Positions 13,566 to 23,586 of a DNA stretch of 37,736 nucleotides are shown in pieces. A program made the translations under genes and the position numbers. Under the pieces are notes generated by a model, which was not told where the DNA came from, did not search any database, and saw nothing but the letters and a program-made list of their open reading frames with translations. The stretch comes from Deltaproteobacteria bacterium (GTDB lineage Bacteria > Desulfobacterota > Desulfobaccia > Desulfobaccales > Desulfobaccaceae), in NCBI GenBank assembly GCA_016874895.1, contig VGSX01000001.1:1-37736 (forward strand), in the 5' to 3' direction. How positions within the stretch are numbered: position 1 is the stretch's first letter; each line of letters begins with the position of its first letter.

Positions 13566-15637
13566 ACTTTATGCTTAACAAATGGGTCCGGGTCCGCATT
13601 ATCCTCGTGGGACTGGGTCTGGCCGTGTTCTTCCTGGCCATCCTGGGGCGGATTGTCGACCTTAAGTTCATCAAGGGCCCTGCCCTCGAGGATATGGCCC
13701 TGCGGGAACACCAGAAGAACTTCCCGGTGTTGCCCATCCGCGGCTCCATTCTGGACCGCAACCGGACAGAATTGGCAATTAGTACTTTTGTGAAATCCCT
13801 GGGGGCCCACCCCCGGCGCATAGCCGACAAGCGGCAATTGAGCCGTAAGCTGGCCCCTTTGATTGGCATGAATGCTGCGACCATCCAGGAAATATTAGAA
13901 AGAGATCGGCCCTTTGTCTGGGTGAAACGGCATCTGACCCCGCAACAGGCCGCCGCAGTGGAAAAATTTAAAGCAGAGTTGGAACAGCAGGTCAAGGCCA
14001 GAGGCAAAAATGCCTCGGAGGACAGCGATGCCCTGACCCGAACTGGGAATGCCTTTTATCTCCTGCCGGAGGCCCGGCGCTACTATCCGCACCGGACTCT
14101 GGCCGGTCCGATCCTGGGGTTCTGCAATATCGACGGCCACGGGGCCGAGGGGCTGGAGCTGCAATACGACAAATATATCTATGGCAAGCCCCAAAAAAGC
14201 CTGAACATTCTGGATGCCCGGGGTCAGATCGTCATCTCCAGCGAAAAGGAGTTGATCGACCAGACCATGGGCGATAATTTAATTCTCAGTATTGATCGGA
14301 CTATTCAGTACATTGCCGAGAAAGAACTGGAGCAGGGAGTTAAGAAATGGCATGCCGCCGGGGGCTTTGCGGTGGTTGTGGTCCCCCAGACCGGTGAGGT
14401 CCTGGCCATGGCGCAGATGCCGCCCTTTGATCCCAATCACTATCATAAGTATTGCAAGGATTATTACCAGAATCGCAATGTCACGGTGGCCCTGGAGCCG
14501 GGTTCGACTTTTAAGATTTTCACCGTGGCCGCGGCCCTGGACGCCAAGACAGTAAAACCCACGGACCCCTATCACTGCGAAAATGGCAGATTCAGTCTCG
14601 GGGGCAGCGGGGTCATTAACGATGTGCATCCCTACGGCTCCCTCACGGTGGCCGAAATTATCAAAAAGTCCAGCAACATCGGGGCGGCCAAGATAGGCCT
14701 GAAACTGGGCCCCCAGAAAACCGAGCACTATTTAAAAGGCTTCGGCTTCGGGCAAAGAACCGGCATCAACTATGCCGGGGAAAATTATGGGCTGGTGCGC
14801 AATATCACGTCAACTCGAGCCTTGATTGACCGGGTCACCGTTTCCTTCGGGCAGGGGATCACCACGACGCCCCTGCAATTGGCCATGGCCCTGGCCGCCA
14901 TCGCCAATGACGGGATTCTCATGAAGCCCATCCTGGTCAAAGAAATCGTCAATCACCAGGGGGAAGTGGTGGAAAAATATGAGCCTACCCCGGTGCGGCA
15001 GGTGCTGTCCCCGGAAACGGCCAGAATTATGCTGGGTATGATGAAATCGGTAACCGAACAGGGAGGCACCGGGACTGAGGCGGTCCCCCCGGGCTACGCG
15101 GTGGCCGGCAAGACGGGCACCGCCCAGAAAGTGGTGGGCAAGGCTTTTTCCAAATCCAAGTATAATGCTCTGTTCATCGGGGTGGCCCCGGCGGAGAAGC
15201 CGGTCCTGGCCATTGTCGTGGTAATCGACGAACCCAAGGGGGCCATATACGGCGGCGTGGTGGCGGCTCCCATCTTCCGGGGGATAGCCGGACAATCCTT
15301 AAAATTTCTGGGATATTATCCCCAGCTGGAAAAAATGCAGCCCCCGGAAACGCAGACGGCCAAATCTTCCAAAACTCCGAAGCCGGAAGCCGCGCTGGCG
15401 CAGCCCCCGGCCCCTGTGGAGTCGGATATCCTGGGCCTGCCGTTAAAACCAGGCCCTTTGAAGCAGATGCCCAACCTGGTGGGGCTGCCCATCCGCCAGG
15501 TTCTGGCAATTCTCAACCAGGCCGGGATACGCTGCGAAATTGAAGGCCGGGGGCTGGCAGTGGAACAGCGCCCTGATCCAGGCGCGCCCCTGCCCCCGAA
15601 CAACGTGTGTTACGTGAAGTTTAAGCCGCATTCCTGA
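13562..15637 (+). CDS. ftsI: Septal peptidoglycan transpeptidase FtsI (PBP3) with C-terminal PASTA domain
   Basis: This is a class B penicillin-binding protein of 691 residues. An N-terminal membrane anchor (about 10-32) precedes the pedestal domain (GSILDRNRTELA near 60) and the transpeptidase domain. The catalytic motifs are S315-T-F-K, S370-S-N and K517-T-G. After a Pro-rich linker (about 595-625) a single PASTA-like domain covers about 635-690 (PNLVGLPIRQVLAILNQAG). FtsI cross-links septal murein with FtsW. The C-terminal PASTA extension is absent from E. coli FtsI but common in Gram-positives and Deltaproteobacteria. The start ATG overlaps the ftsL stop by four bases, indicating coupling. 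Confidence 0.95.
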   Translation: MNFMLNKWVRVRIILVGLGLAVFFLAILGRIVDLKFIKGPALEDMALREHQKNFPVLPIRGSILDRNRTELAISTFVKSLGAHPRRIADKRQLSRKLAPLIGMNAATIQEILERDRPFVWVKRHLTPQQAAAVEKFKAELEQQVKARGKNASEDSDALTRTGNAFYLLPEARRYYPHRTLAGPILGFCNIDGHGAEGLELQYDKYIYGKPQKSLNILDARGQIVISSEKELIDQTMGDNLILSIDRTIQYIAEKELEQGVKKWHAAGGFAVVVVPQTGEVLAMAQMPPFDPNHYHKYCKDYYQNRNVTVALEPGSTFKIFTVAAALDAKTVKPTDPYHCENGRFSLGGSGVINDVHPYGSLTVAEIIKKSSNIGAAKIGLKLGPQKTEHYLKGFGFGQRTGINYAGENYGLVRNITSTRALIDRVTVSFGQGITTTPLQLAMALAAIANDGILMKPILVKEIVNHQGEVVEKYEPTPVRQVLSPETARIMLGMMKSVTEQGGTGTEAVPPGYAVAGKTGTAQKVVGKAFSKSKYNALFIGVAPAEKPVLAIVVVIDEPKGAIYGGVVAAPIFRGIAGQSLKFLGYYPQLEKMQPPETQTAKSSKTPKPEAALAQPPAPVESDILGLPLKPGPLKQMPNLVGLPIRQVLAILNQAGIRCEIEGRGLAVEQRPDPGAPLPPNNVCYVKFKPHS

Positions 15638-15701
15638 CCGGTTGGGCCGGAAGCCGCCAGGGCTGCCCCAGGGCGCATTAATCTTGCAATGGGAGGAGAG
15701 A

Positions 15702-17360
15702 TTGGATAGTCTTAAAATATCTTTACCAAGCTCTCATTTTCTCCAATCTCCGCAATACATCATAATTGAGAAAGCATCCGAGGGTATATCCGTGCCAGGG
15801 GAAAACGACCACAATTCCATAAATCTGGCCCAACTCCTGCAGGGGCTGGAGAGCCTACAGATATGGGGAGATGAAGGTATTCCCATAACAGGGCTGGCTT
15901 ACCATTCCGGTCGGGTGGAGCCCGGAGATGTGTTTGTGGCAATAAAGGGGAACTGCACCGATGGGCACCTTTTCATCCCCCAGGCCATTGCCCGGGGGGC
16001 TCGCGCCGTGGTCCTGGAAGAAACCGTGGAACCCGTCCCCGGCGTCGTTTTTGTCCGTACTGCCGACTCCCGGAGGGCCCTGGCGCACCTGGCCGCCGTC
16101 TTTTATAATCACCCCACCCAAGACCTAACCCTCATCGGCATTACCGGGACCAACGGTAAGACTACCACCTCCTATCTGTTAGAATCCATCTGGGGGGCCA
16201 GCGGCGCCAGGGTCGGAGTCATCGGCACGGTCAACTGCCGGTTCGGCCGTGAGGTGCGGCCTTCACCCGTGACCACCCCGGAGTCCCTGGATCTCCAGGG
16301 CTTATTGGCCGACATGCGGGCAGCCTTGGTGGATTGCGCCATCATGGAAGTTTCCTCTCATGCCCTGGACTTGCAGCGGGCACACGGCTGCCGCTTTGCC
16401 GGCGCCATTTTCACGAATTTATCCCAGGACCATCTGGACTATCACGGCCATATGGAGGCTTATTTTGAAGCTAAAAGCCGCCTTTTCACCGATTATCTGG
16501 CCTCCAACGGCGCCTCCGACCGCCTGGCCGTGGTGAACCGGGATGATCCCTGGGGGAAAAAATTACTGCAGCGCCTTGCCACCCCGACGCTGACTTACGG
16601 GTTTGAAGCCGGGGTTGAGATCCGCCCGGAGAGCTACACCTTGACGCCCCAGGAGGTCCGGGCCGTCCTGGCCACTCCCTTCGGCCGTCTGGAAGTTGTG
16701 GCGCCCCTGGTGGGACGTCATAATCTTTATAATATCCTGGCTGCCAGCAGTGCCGCCCTGGGCCTGGGGATCGCCCCGGATCAAGTGGTGGCGGGACTGG
16801 CCGTACTTACCGGGGTGGACGGCAGGCTGGAGCCCGTGGCGGTGCCGGGGCAGCCCCTGGTGCTGGTGGACTACGCCCATACGCCGGATGCCCTGCATAA
16901 GGTCTTACAGGCGGTGCGGGATCTGCAGTTTGAGCGCCTCATAACAGTTTTCGGCTGCGGGGGAGACCGGGACCGCGGCAAACGCCCCCTCATGGGGCAG
17001 GCCGCGGCCCGGGGCAGCGATCTGGTCATTGTTACCAGTGACAACCCCCGCACCGAGGACCCGTTAGCCATTATCGCCGATATCGAGGAGGGCCTGCGGG
17101 ACCTGGGTTTCCCCCGGCTTGAGCTAGGAGAAATCGCCGGGGCCCGGCAGGGATACACCGTGGTGCCAGATCGCCGGCAGGCCATTCGTTCGGCCGTGGC
17201 CCTGGGGAAACCCGGCGAGGTCATCCTGCTGGCCGGCAAAGGCCATGAGACTTATCAGATCTTGGGGACCCGGCGGATTCATTTCGATGACCGGGAGGCG
17301 GCCCGGGAGGCGCTGCTGGCCAGCTCCAGGGCCGATTCCGAGCCGGAGGAGAGTTTTTGA
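15702..17360 (+). CDS. murE: UDP-MurNAc-tripeptide synthetase MurE (meso-DAP-adding type)
   Basis: MurE is an ATP-dependent cytoplasmic ligase adding the third amino acid to UDP-MurNAc-dipeptide. The P-loop GITGTNGKTTT, the HALDLQR block, the VDYAHTPDAL block and GKGHE near the end are present. The specificity motif DNPRTEDP is the meso-diaminopimelate form, predicting a DAP-type wall. I chose TTG 15702, which follows GGAGG by five bases, over the longer frame from TTG 15642, which has no ribosome site; a GTG at 15792 is a further option. The N-terminus before GIPITGLAYHS remains longer than usual. The murF ATG begins 25 bases after the stop. Confidence 0.93.
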   Translation: MDSLKISLPSSHFLQSPQYIIIEKASEGISVPGENDHNSINLAQLLQGLESLQIWGDEGIPITGLAYHSGRVEPGDVFVAIKGNCTDGHLFIPQAIARGARAVVLEETVEPVPGVVFVRTADSRRALAHLAAVFYNHPTQDLTLIGITGTNGKTTTSYLLESIWGASGARVGVIGTVNCRFGREVRPSPVTTPESLDLQGLLADMRAALVDCAIMEVSSHALDLQRAHGCRFAGAIFTNLSQDHLDYHGHMEAYFEAKSRLFTDYLASNGASDRLAVVNRDDPWGKKLLQRLATPTLTYGFEAGVEIRPESYTLTPQEVRAVLATPFGRLEVVAPLVGRHNLYNILAASSAALGLGIAPDQVVAGLAVLTGVDGRLEPVAVPGQPLVLVDYAHTPDALHKVLQAVRDLQFERLITVFGCGGDRDRGKRPLMGQAAARGSDLVIVTSDNPRTEDPLAIIADIEEGLRDLGFPRLELGEIAGARQGYTVVPDRRQAIRSAVALGKPGEVILLAGKGHETYQILGTRRIHFDDREAAREALLASSRADSEPEESF

Positions 17361-17385
17361 CAAAGTCAGGGACGGATAGACTGAC

Positions 17386-18777
17386 ATGACCGCACATTTC
17401 ACCATCCAGGACATTCTCCAGGCCACCGGCGGGACCCTGTGGCAGCGGGGGGCCTCGACTAGCTTCGTGGGCGTCAGCACCGATTCCCGCACCGTCCAGA
17501 CCGGCCAGATTTTCATTCCGCTTAAAGGAGAGAATTTCGACGGGCATGACTATATCGGGGGAGCTGTCCGACGGGGAGTGGGGGCCCTGGTGGCCCAGGC
17601 GAGCTGGTGGAGGCATCAGGACCAGCCCTGGCCCAGGGACCTGACCATTATCCTGGTTCCTGACACCCTCCAGGCACTGGGAGATCTGGCCCATATCTGG
17701 CGGCGCCGCTTTATTGGCACGGTGGTGGCCATCACCGGCAGTTGCGGCAAGACCACCACCAAGGAGATGATTGCCCAGGTGCTGCAAAGCCGGTTCAGGC
17801 TCTTGAAAAATGAGCTTAATTTGAATAATCTCATCGGTCTGCCGCACACCCTGCTGCGTCTGGGCCCGGAACACGAGGTGGCGGTGGTGGAAATGGGAAT
17901 GAACCGTTTCGGAGAGATCCGCCGTCTATCTCAGATTGCCCGACCTGATATCGCGGTCCTGACCAACGTGCATGCCGCCCACCTGGAGGGTTTGGGGAGC
18001 ATTGGCGGGGTGGCCCGGGCTAAGTGCGAGATTGTCGAAGGCATGGCGGGATCTGGCCTGGTGATTTATAACTCTGACGACCCGCGCCTGAGGAATTTTT
18101 TCCAGAAATGGCCGGGGCGGTCTGTGGGCTTCGGCTTTGCTCCCGGAGCGACAGTTACTGCGACTAACACCTGCCCCTGCGGTCCTTGGGGCCAGCAGAC
18201 CCAGGTTTCCTTTCACGGTCACACCTGGACTCTGGAGATGCCCCTGCCCGGCCGGCACCAGATCTCTAATGCCCTGGCAGCCACTGCGGTAGGACTGGCT
18301 TTGGGATTGACCCCGGAAGAAAGTGCCATTTCTTTAGGTCAATTCCGCAGCCTGGATAAGCGCTCGGAACTGCAGCGCCACGATTCCGGGCTCATTATTT
18401 TTAATGATTGCTACAACGCTAACCCCGGTTCCATGGCCATGGCCCTGCAGACCCTGGCAACCTTAAAAAACCAGGGGAGGGCTTTGGCGGCCCTGGGGGA
18501 TATGCTGGAGCTGGGAAACACCACCGAAGCAGCTCATCGGGAGGTGGGTGGCCTGGCCGCCCGGCTCAACCTTGATCTGTTGATAATTTGTGGTAAATTT
18601 AGAGATTACGTTAAAGCTGGAGCCCTGGCCGGGGGCATGCCCCGGTCTCGGATTCACACCGTTGCGTCCCATTCCTTGGGGGCGGAAATAGTTAAGGAAT
18701 TCTGTCGTCCCGGAGACATCCTGCTGGTTAAGGGGTCTCGGGGGGCACGGATGGAGAAACTGCTGTCCTGCTTGTAG
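17386..18777 (+). CDS. murF: UDP-MurNAc-tripeptide:D-Ala-D-Ala ligase MurF
   Basis: The protein has 463 residues. MurF adds D-alanyl-D-alanine to UDP-MurNAc-tripeptide, completing the cytoplasmic pentapeptide. The N-terminal substrate domain has STDSRTVQTGQIFIPLKG. The P-loop is AITGSCGKTTTKE (about 120), and the C-terminal domain carries NDCYNANPGSM, a MurF hallmark, and KGSRGARME at the end. A Ser-Cys replaces the more usual Thr-Asn in the P-loop, as is common in MurF. It needs D-Ala-D-Ala from a ligase (Ddl) that is not encoded in this window. A 61-base gap separates it from mraY. Confidence 0.95.
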   Translation: MTAHFTIQDILQATGGTLWQRGASTSFVGVSTDSRTVQTGQIFIPLKGENFDGHDYIGGAVRRGVGALVAQASWWRHQDQPWPRDLTIILVPDTLQALGDLAHIWRRRFIGTVVAITGSCGKTTTKEMIAQVLQSRFRLLKNELNLNNLIGLPHTLLRLGPEHEVAVVEMGMNRFGEIRRLSQIARPDIAVLTNVHAAHLEGLGSIGGVARAKCEIVEGMAGSGLVIYNSDDPRLRNFFQKWPGRSVGFGFAPGATVTATNTCPCGPWGQQTQVSFHGHTWTLEMPLPGRHQISNALAATAVGLALGLTPEESAISLGQFRSLDKRSELQRHDSGLIIFNDCYNANPGSMAMALQTLATLKNQGRALAALGDMLELGNTTEAAHREVGGLAARLNLDLLIICGKFRDYVKAGALAGGMPRSRIHTVASHSLGAEIVKEFCRPGDILLVKGSRGARMEKLLSCL

Positions 18778-18838
18778 AGCAGCTATTTTCCGGTCCCGTC
18801 GGCGCCGGGCCGCGAGGACCTCACACGGGAATGACCCA

Positions 18839-19918
18839 GTGCTTTATCACCTGTTCTATCCATTAAAAACGATTTTCGGGGGCTTCAATGTCTTCCGCTA
18901 CATCACCTTTCGGTCAATTTATGCCATTTTAACGGCCCTGATCATCTGTTTTGTCATCGGTCCCTGGGTGATTCGGCAGCTCACCAAACATCAGATCGGC
19001 CAGTATATCCGGGAGGATGGCCCGGCCTCCCATCACTGCAAGGCCGGCACCCCTACCATGGGGGGGATTCTGATTATCGGGGCCACGATTTTTAGTACAC
19101 TGTTGTGGGCAGATTTGAGCAACCAGTATATCTGGCTTCTGGTCTTCGTAACCCTGGGATTTGGGTGCATCGGCTTTCTGGATGATTATTTGAAGGTCTG
19201 CAAAAAGCAGAATCGGGGATTGAGTGGTCGGGGCAAACTCCTGGGGCAGGTGGTGGTCGCCACCGGTGTGGCGGTTTGGCTCTATTCTTTGCCCAGCTTT
19301 GAAACTACCCTGGCGGTGCCCTTTTTTAAGGGGTTGAATCCTGATCTAAAGTGGGGCTTTATCCCGGTGGCAGTGTTTATTATTGTCGGGGCGGCCAACG
19401 CCGTTAACCTCACCGACGGCCTGGACGGCCTGGCCATCGGTCCGGTTACCATTGCCGCGGCCTTTTTTATGATTTTTGCTTACCTCACCGGGAATATCAA
19501 GATAGCGGAGTATTTACAGATACCCTACATCCGGGGGGCCGGAGAACTGGCCGTTTTCCTTGGGGCCCTGGTGGGGGCCGGCATCGGCTTTCTGTGGTAT
19601 AATGCCTATCCGGCCCAGGTTTTCATGGGGGATGTGGGGGCACTTGCCCTAGGCGGCGTTCTGGGCACGGTGGCCATTGCCACCAAACAAGAGATTCTCC
19701 TGGCCCTGGTGGGCGGGATTTTCGTGGTTGAGGCCCTGTCGGTGATCCTGCAGGTAAGTTTTTTCAAAGTTACCAATGGGAGGCGCATCTTCCGGATGGC
19801 GCCAATTCATCACCATTATGAATTAAAGGGTTGGCCGGAGCCCAAGGTTATTGTCCGTTTTTGGATCGTCGCGGTTATCCTGGGCCTGCTGGCCCTGAGC
19901 ACCCTAAAATTACGTTAA
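18839..19918 (+). CDS. mraY: Phospho-MurNAc-pentapeptide translocase MraY
   Basis: The protein has 359 residues and about ten membrane helices. MraY transfers phospho-MurNAc-pentapeptide to undecaprenyl phosphate, forming lipid I at the inner membrane. Signature blocks are all present: HHCKAGTPTMGG near 62, LDDYLKV with the catalytic DD pair, NAVNLTDGLDGLA, FMGDVGALALGG and PIHHHYELKGW near 321. The GTG start gives the standard MLYHLFYPL beginning; only a weak GGGA precedes it. It lies between murF and murD, as in most dcw clusters. Confidence 0.97.
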   Translation: MLYHLFYPLKTIFGGFNVFRYITFRSIYAILTALIICFVIGPWVIRQLTKHQIGQYIREDGPASHHCKAGTPTMGGILIIGATIFSTLLWADLSNQYIWLLVFVTLGFGCIGFLDDYLKVCKKQNRGLSGRGKLLGQVVVATGVAVWLYSLPSFETTLAVPFFKGLNPDLKWGFIPVAVFIIVGAANAVNLTDGLDGLAIGPVTIAAAFFMIFAYLTGNIKIAEYLQIPYIRGAGELAVFLGALVGAGIGFLWYNAYPAQVFMGDVGALALGGVLGTVAIATKQEILLALVGGIFVVEALSVILQVSFFKVTNGRRIFRMAPIHHHYELKGWPEPKVIVRFWIVAVILGLLALSTLKLR

Positions 19919-19939
19919 TCCGCTGGAGGGGTTTCTGGC

Positions 19940-21322
19940 GTGGACTTTCCCGGCAGAAAAATACTGGTGGTGGGCTTGGGTAAAACGGGCATTGGTTTGT
20001 GCCGTTTCCTGGCCTCCCAGGGGGCGGACGTGACGGCCATGGATAGTGCCACACCCCCAAGTCTTACCGCAGCCTTGGAGGCTCTGCGGGATTGCCCGGT
20101 GCGGTTTGATCTGGGAAGCCCCCAACCGAGCCACTGGCGGGAATATGATATGATCATCCCCAGCCCCGGAGTGCCGCCGGAATCAGCCTGGCTCCAGGAA
20201 GCCGCGGCCGCAGGCATCCCGGTCATCGGGGAGCTGGAGGTAGCCAGTGCCTTTCTGAGACTGCCGGTAGCCGCAGTCAGCGGCACCAACGGCAAAACCA
20301 CCACCACCACCCTGGTGGGGGAGATGCTCCGGGCCTCGGGGAAGCGGCCCCTGGTGGGCGGCAACATCGGCACTCCCCTGGTGGATCTGCTGCCGGCCCA
20401 GGTCCAGGCCGACTGCTGGGTCCTGGAAATCAGCAGCTTTCAACTGGATACCGCGACCTCGTTTAGGCCCCAGGCCGCGGCTCTCTTGAATATCAGCGAT
20501 GATCATCTGGACCGCTATCCCGACGGACACGCCTATGCCCGTTCCAAGGCCAGGTTGTTCCAGCGGCAGCAACCGGAAGACTTGGCCGTCTTGAATGCCG
20601 ACGACCCCCAAGTGGCTGCCCTGGCGTCAGGTCTGCGGAGTAGGATTTATCTCTATTCTGGCCGCCGGACCCTGACCACCGGCGCCTGGAGGACGGACGG
20701 GGCCATCACAGTCAGGTTGGCCGGGGGCGTGGCCCTGGAATTTCCCCTGGCCGAGATCCTGTTGCCGGAGGCGCATAATCGGGAGAATATCATGGCCGCC
20801 CTGTTGCTGGCCCTGGAGATGGGGGCCACCCCGACCGGCTGCCGGGAAGTGCTGGCCAGCTTCCGGGGCCTGCCCCATCGTCTGGAATGGGTGGCCCAGT
20901 GGCGCGGGGTCGATTTCTTCGATGACTCCAAGGCCACCAATGTAGGGGCCGTGATCCGGTCCCTGGAACACTTCAACCGTCCCGTGGTCCTGATCGCCGG
21001 GGGAAGAGACAAGGGTGGCGACTATAGCCCCCTGAAGGCTCTAGTTCGTCGAAAAGTGAAGACCCTGATTCTCCTGGGGGAGGCCCGGCCGGCTCTGGCG
21101 GCGGCTTTTAAGGGCTTGACGGCCATGCACCCGGCCACCGATCTAAACCAGGCCGTGGAGCTGGCTGCGGCTGCGGCGGCGCCGGGGGATGTGGTACTCT
21201 TGTCGCCGGCCTGCTCCAGTTTTGACATGTTTCGGGACTATGCTGAAAGAGGCAACGTGTTTCAGCAAGCTGTCAGGAGTTTAGCTTATGGAAGACAAAA
21301 CTCCCGCCTCAGTCTCGCCTGA
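19940..21322 (+). CDS. murD: UDP-MurNAc-L-alanine:D-glutamate ligase MurD
   Basis: The protein has 460 residues. MurD adds D-glutamate to UDP-MurNAc-L-Ala in the cytoplasm. The N-terminal Rossmann-like domain starts KILVVGLGKTGIG, the P-loop is VSGTNGKTTTTTLV (about 113-126), then GNIGTPL, the EISSFQLD block and the C-terminal DDSKATNVGA and LLSPACSSFDMF blocks. The start is GTG with GGAGGGG nine bases upstream. The 3' end overlaps ftsW by 35 bases, an unusually long overlap that implies tight coupling of the two. Confidence 0.96.
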   Translation: MDFPGRKILVVGLGKTGIGLCRFLASQGADVTAMDSATPPSLTAALEALRDCPVRFDLGSPQPSHWREYDMIIPSPGVPPESAWLQEAAAAGIPVIGELEVASAFLRLPVAAVSGTNGKTTTTTLVGEMLRASGKRPLVGGNIGTPLVDLLPAQVQADCWVLEISSFQLDTATSFRPQAAALLNISDDHLDRYPDGHAYARSKARLFQRQQPEDLAVLNADDPQVAALASGLRSRIYLYSGRRTLTTGAWRTDGAITVRLAGGVALEFPLAEILLPEAHNRENIMAALLLALEMGATPTGCREVLASFRGLPHRLEWVAQWRGVDFFDDSKATNVGAVIRSLEHFNRPVVLIAGGRDKGGDYSPLKALVRRKVKTLILLGEARPALAAAFKGLTAMHPATDLNQAVELAAAAAAPGDVVLLSPACSSFDMFRDYAERGNVFQQAVRSLAYGRQNSRLSLA

Positions 21323-22433
21323 ATACGATCATCTCTTGATGATCGCGGCCCTGTTACTGGTGGGCCTGGGCCTGGTCGTGGTCTTCAGCGCCAGCGGGGT
21401 GCTGGCCTCGGACAGGTACCATGATCCGGCCTTTTTTTTAAAAAAGCAGGTCATATATGCAGCCCTCGGCATCGGTTTGATGCTGGTGGTGGCCCGGATA
21501 CCCTATCAGTTATACAACCGCCTGGTTTATATTATCCTCTTTGCCAGCTTGATTACGCTCATCCTGGTTTTGATACCCGGCATAGGGGTAAAAGTCCGCA
21601 GTGCTTCCCGGTGGTTGAAGTTAGGGCCCATGATGATTCAACCCTCGGAGTTCGCCAAACTGGCCATCATAATTTTTCTGGCGTATTCCATGGCCCGGAA
21701 ACAGGAAAAGATCCGCTATTTTTCCATCGGCTTCCTGCCCCACATTGTGGTGGCCGGGGTCTTTATCCTGTTGATTGAGAAAGAACCGGATTTCGGCACC
21801 GCCATTGCTTTGGGAGGGATAACTTTTTTAATGCTCTTTGTGGGGGGCACGCGCCTGACCCATATCTTCCTGGCGGTGTTAGCCGTTTCACCCCTGTTGG
21901 TTTATGTCATTATAAAAAACAAGATGCGCCTGGAGCGGGTCATCACCTTTATTGACCCCTGGAAATATGCCCAGGATAGCGGCTACCAGCTGGTGCACTC
22001 GCTCTATGCCATCGGCTCCGGCGGTTTTTGGGGCCTGGGCATCGGTAAAAGCCGGGCCAAATTATTCTACCTGCCGGACGCGCACACGGACTTCATTTTC
22101 TCCATCCTGGCAGAAGAATTGGGGTTCCTCGGGGTCATAACGGTGATGAGTCTGTTTGTGATTCTGGTTATCCGGGGTCTGCTCACCAGCCTCAGGGCCC
22201 AGGATGTTTTCGGCGCTTATCTGGCCATGGGGCTGACCGCCCTCATCGGCCTGCAGGCCGCCATCAATATGGCGGTGGTGAGCGGTCTGATGCCAACCAA
22301 GGGGTTATCTCTGCCATTTTTAAGTTATGGGGGCTCTTCCCTGATTGTCAATATGATCGCCGTCGGTATTCTCCTGAATATCAGCTCCCAAAATCAGCAG
22401 CCCAAGGCGGTGACGCGGCGGGAGGGTAACTAA
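21288..22433 (+). CDS. ftsW: Peptidoglycan glycosyltransferase FtsW
   Basis: The SEDS-family polytopic membrane protein has 381 residues and about ten helices. FtsW polymerises lipid II into septal glycan with FtsI. Typical blocks are FFLKKQVIYA, RWLKLGPMMIQPSEFAKLA, EPDFGTA, the PDAHTDFIFSILAEELGFLG signature near 270 and GLSLPFLSYGGSS near 345. The short hydrophilic N-terminus lies inside the end of murD. Position between murD and murG supports FtsW and not its elongation paralogue RodA. Confidence 0.95.
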   Translation: MEDKTPASVSPEYDHLLMIAALLLVGLGLVVVFSASGVLASDRYHDPAFFLKKQVIYAALGIGLMLVVARIPYQLYNRLVYIILFASLITLILVLIPGIGVKVRSASRWLKLGPMMIQPSEFAKLAIIIFLAYSMARKQEKIRYFSIGFLPHIVVAGVFILLIEKEPDFGTAIALGGITFLMLFVGGTRLTHIFLAVLAVSPLLVYVIIKNKMRLERVITFIDPWKYAQDSGYQLVHSLYAIGSGGFWGLGIGKSRAKLFYLPDAHTDFIFSILAEELGFLGVITVMSLFVILVIRGLLTSLRAQDVFGAYLAMGLTALIGLQAAINMAVVSGLMPTKGLSLPFLSYGGSSLIVNMIAVGILLNISSQNQQPKAVTRREGN

Positions 22434-22482
22434 TTTTCAGATATCATTGCTAACAGGGAAGGAAATCTTAGAACAAACACCT

Positions 22483-23586
22483 ATGGCAACCGAGCAGTCA
22501 AACCATAATGCCAGAGTAATAATTGCCGCGGGGGGCACCGGCGGCCATTTGTATCCCGGCATCGCCCTGGCCGAGGAATTCCGGCGTACCCATCAGGCAC
22601 GGGTGAGTTTCATCACGACTCCCCGACAGGTGACCCTGGATATCTTGGGGCAGTATGATTTTCCCTGGCAGGTCCTCAAAACCCGGCCTCTGAAGGGAAC
22701 CGGGGTGGGGCAACGCCTCCTGTCCCTGTGCCGGCTGCCCTTTAGTTATTGGCAGGCTCGGGGGGTCTTGCGCCGGGAGCGCCCCCGGCTGGTGGTCAGC
22801 ATGGGTGGCTACGTGGCCGGGCCGGTGGGTCTGGCGGCCCACCGTCTGGGGATTCCTCTGGTGCTGCATGAGCAGAACGCCATCCTGGGGACCACGAACA
22901 GGCTGTTGGGGCGTGTAGCGGATCAGCTCTTTCTCTCCTTTCCGGAATCCGCGGGCAATCCGGCCCCCCACAGGTCCGTGTGGTCCGGCAACCCCATCCG
23001 GCCGGAGTTCTGCCAGCCGCTAAACCAGGCCCGGGCGGCCTCACCCTTTACTCTTTTGGTAATGGGAGGCTCCCAAGGAGCGCACCATCTCAATATGCAG
23101 ATGCTGGAAGCTTTGCCTCTGCTAGCGGCCCATAAAGAAAATCTACATATCATTCATTTAACCGGCAGCGCTGACGAATCAGTGGTGCGGGAAGCTTACC
23201 GGCAGGCCCGGGTCAGCGCCGAGGTGATGGCTTTCAGCCCCGAGGTGAGGAATTTCATGCATCGGGCCCATCTGGTTCTTTGCCGAGCCGGGGCCTCCAC
23301 CCTGGCGGAATTGACGGCCCTGGGTCGGGTGGGCATCCTCGTGCCTTACCCTTATGCCGTAAACCAGCATCAGGAAAAAAATGCCAGGTATTTAAGCAGC
23401 GCCGGGGCGGCCCTGCTGGTCTTAAATGAAGAGTTGACTGGACAGAAGATTGCTGAGATGATAGAAAAACTGATATCCTGTCCTGAGGAATTGCAACACC
23501 TGGAAGAGCGCTCCTGTTCCTTGGGCCGTCCCCAGGCTGCGGCGCTCATCGCCTCGAAATGTAAAGAATATTTATGCAGAAGTTAG
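22483..23586 (+). CDS. murG: UDP-GlcNAc transferase MurG (lipid II synthase)
   Basis: MurG transfers GlcNAc from UDP-GlcNAc to lipid I on the inner face of the membrane, giving lipid II. The GT28 fold shows AAGGTGGHLYPGIALAEE at the start, SMGGYVAGPVGLAA and HEQNAILG in the N-domain, and GGSQGAHHLN, CRAGASTLAEL and PYPYAVNQHQEKNA in the C-domain. The ATG at 22483 gives 367 residues, close to family length; an upstream TTG at 22447 would add 12 non-conserved residues. Neither start has an ideally spaced ribosome site. A repeat-filled gap of about 180 bases separates it from murC. Confidence 0.95.
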   Translation: MATEQSNHNARVIIAAGGTGGHLYPGIALAEEFRRTHQARVSFITTPRQVTLDILGQYDFPWQVLKTRPLKGTGVGQRLLSLCRLPFSYWQARGVLRRERPRLVVSMGGYVAGPVGLAAHRLGIPLVLHEQNAILGTTNRLLGRVADQLFLSFPESAGNPAPHRSVWSGNPIRPEFCQPLNQARAASPFTLLVMGGSQGAHHLNMQMLEALPLLAAHKENLHIIHLTGSADESVVREAYRQARVSAEVMAFSPEVRNFMHRAHLVLCRAGASTLAELTALGRVGILVPYPYAVNQHQEKNARYLSSAGAALLVLNEELTGQKIAEMIEKLISCPEELQHLEERSCSLGRPQAAALIASKCKEYLCRS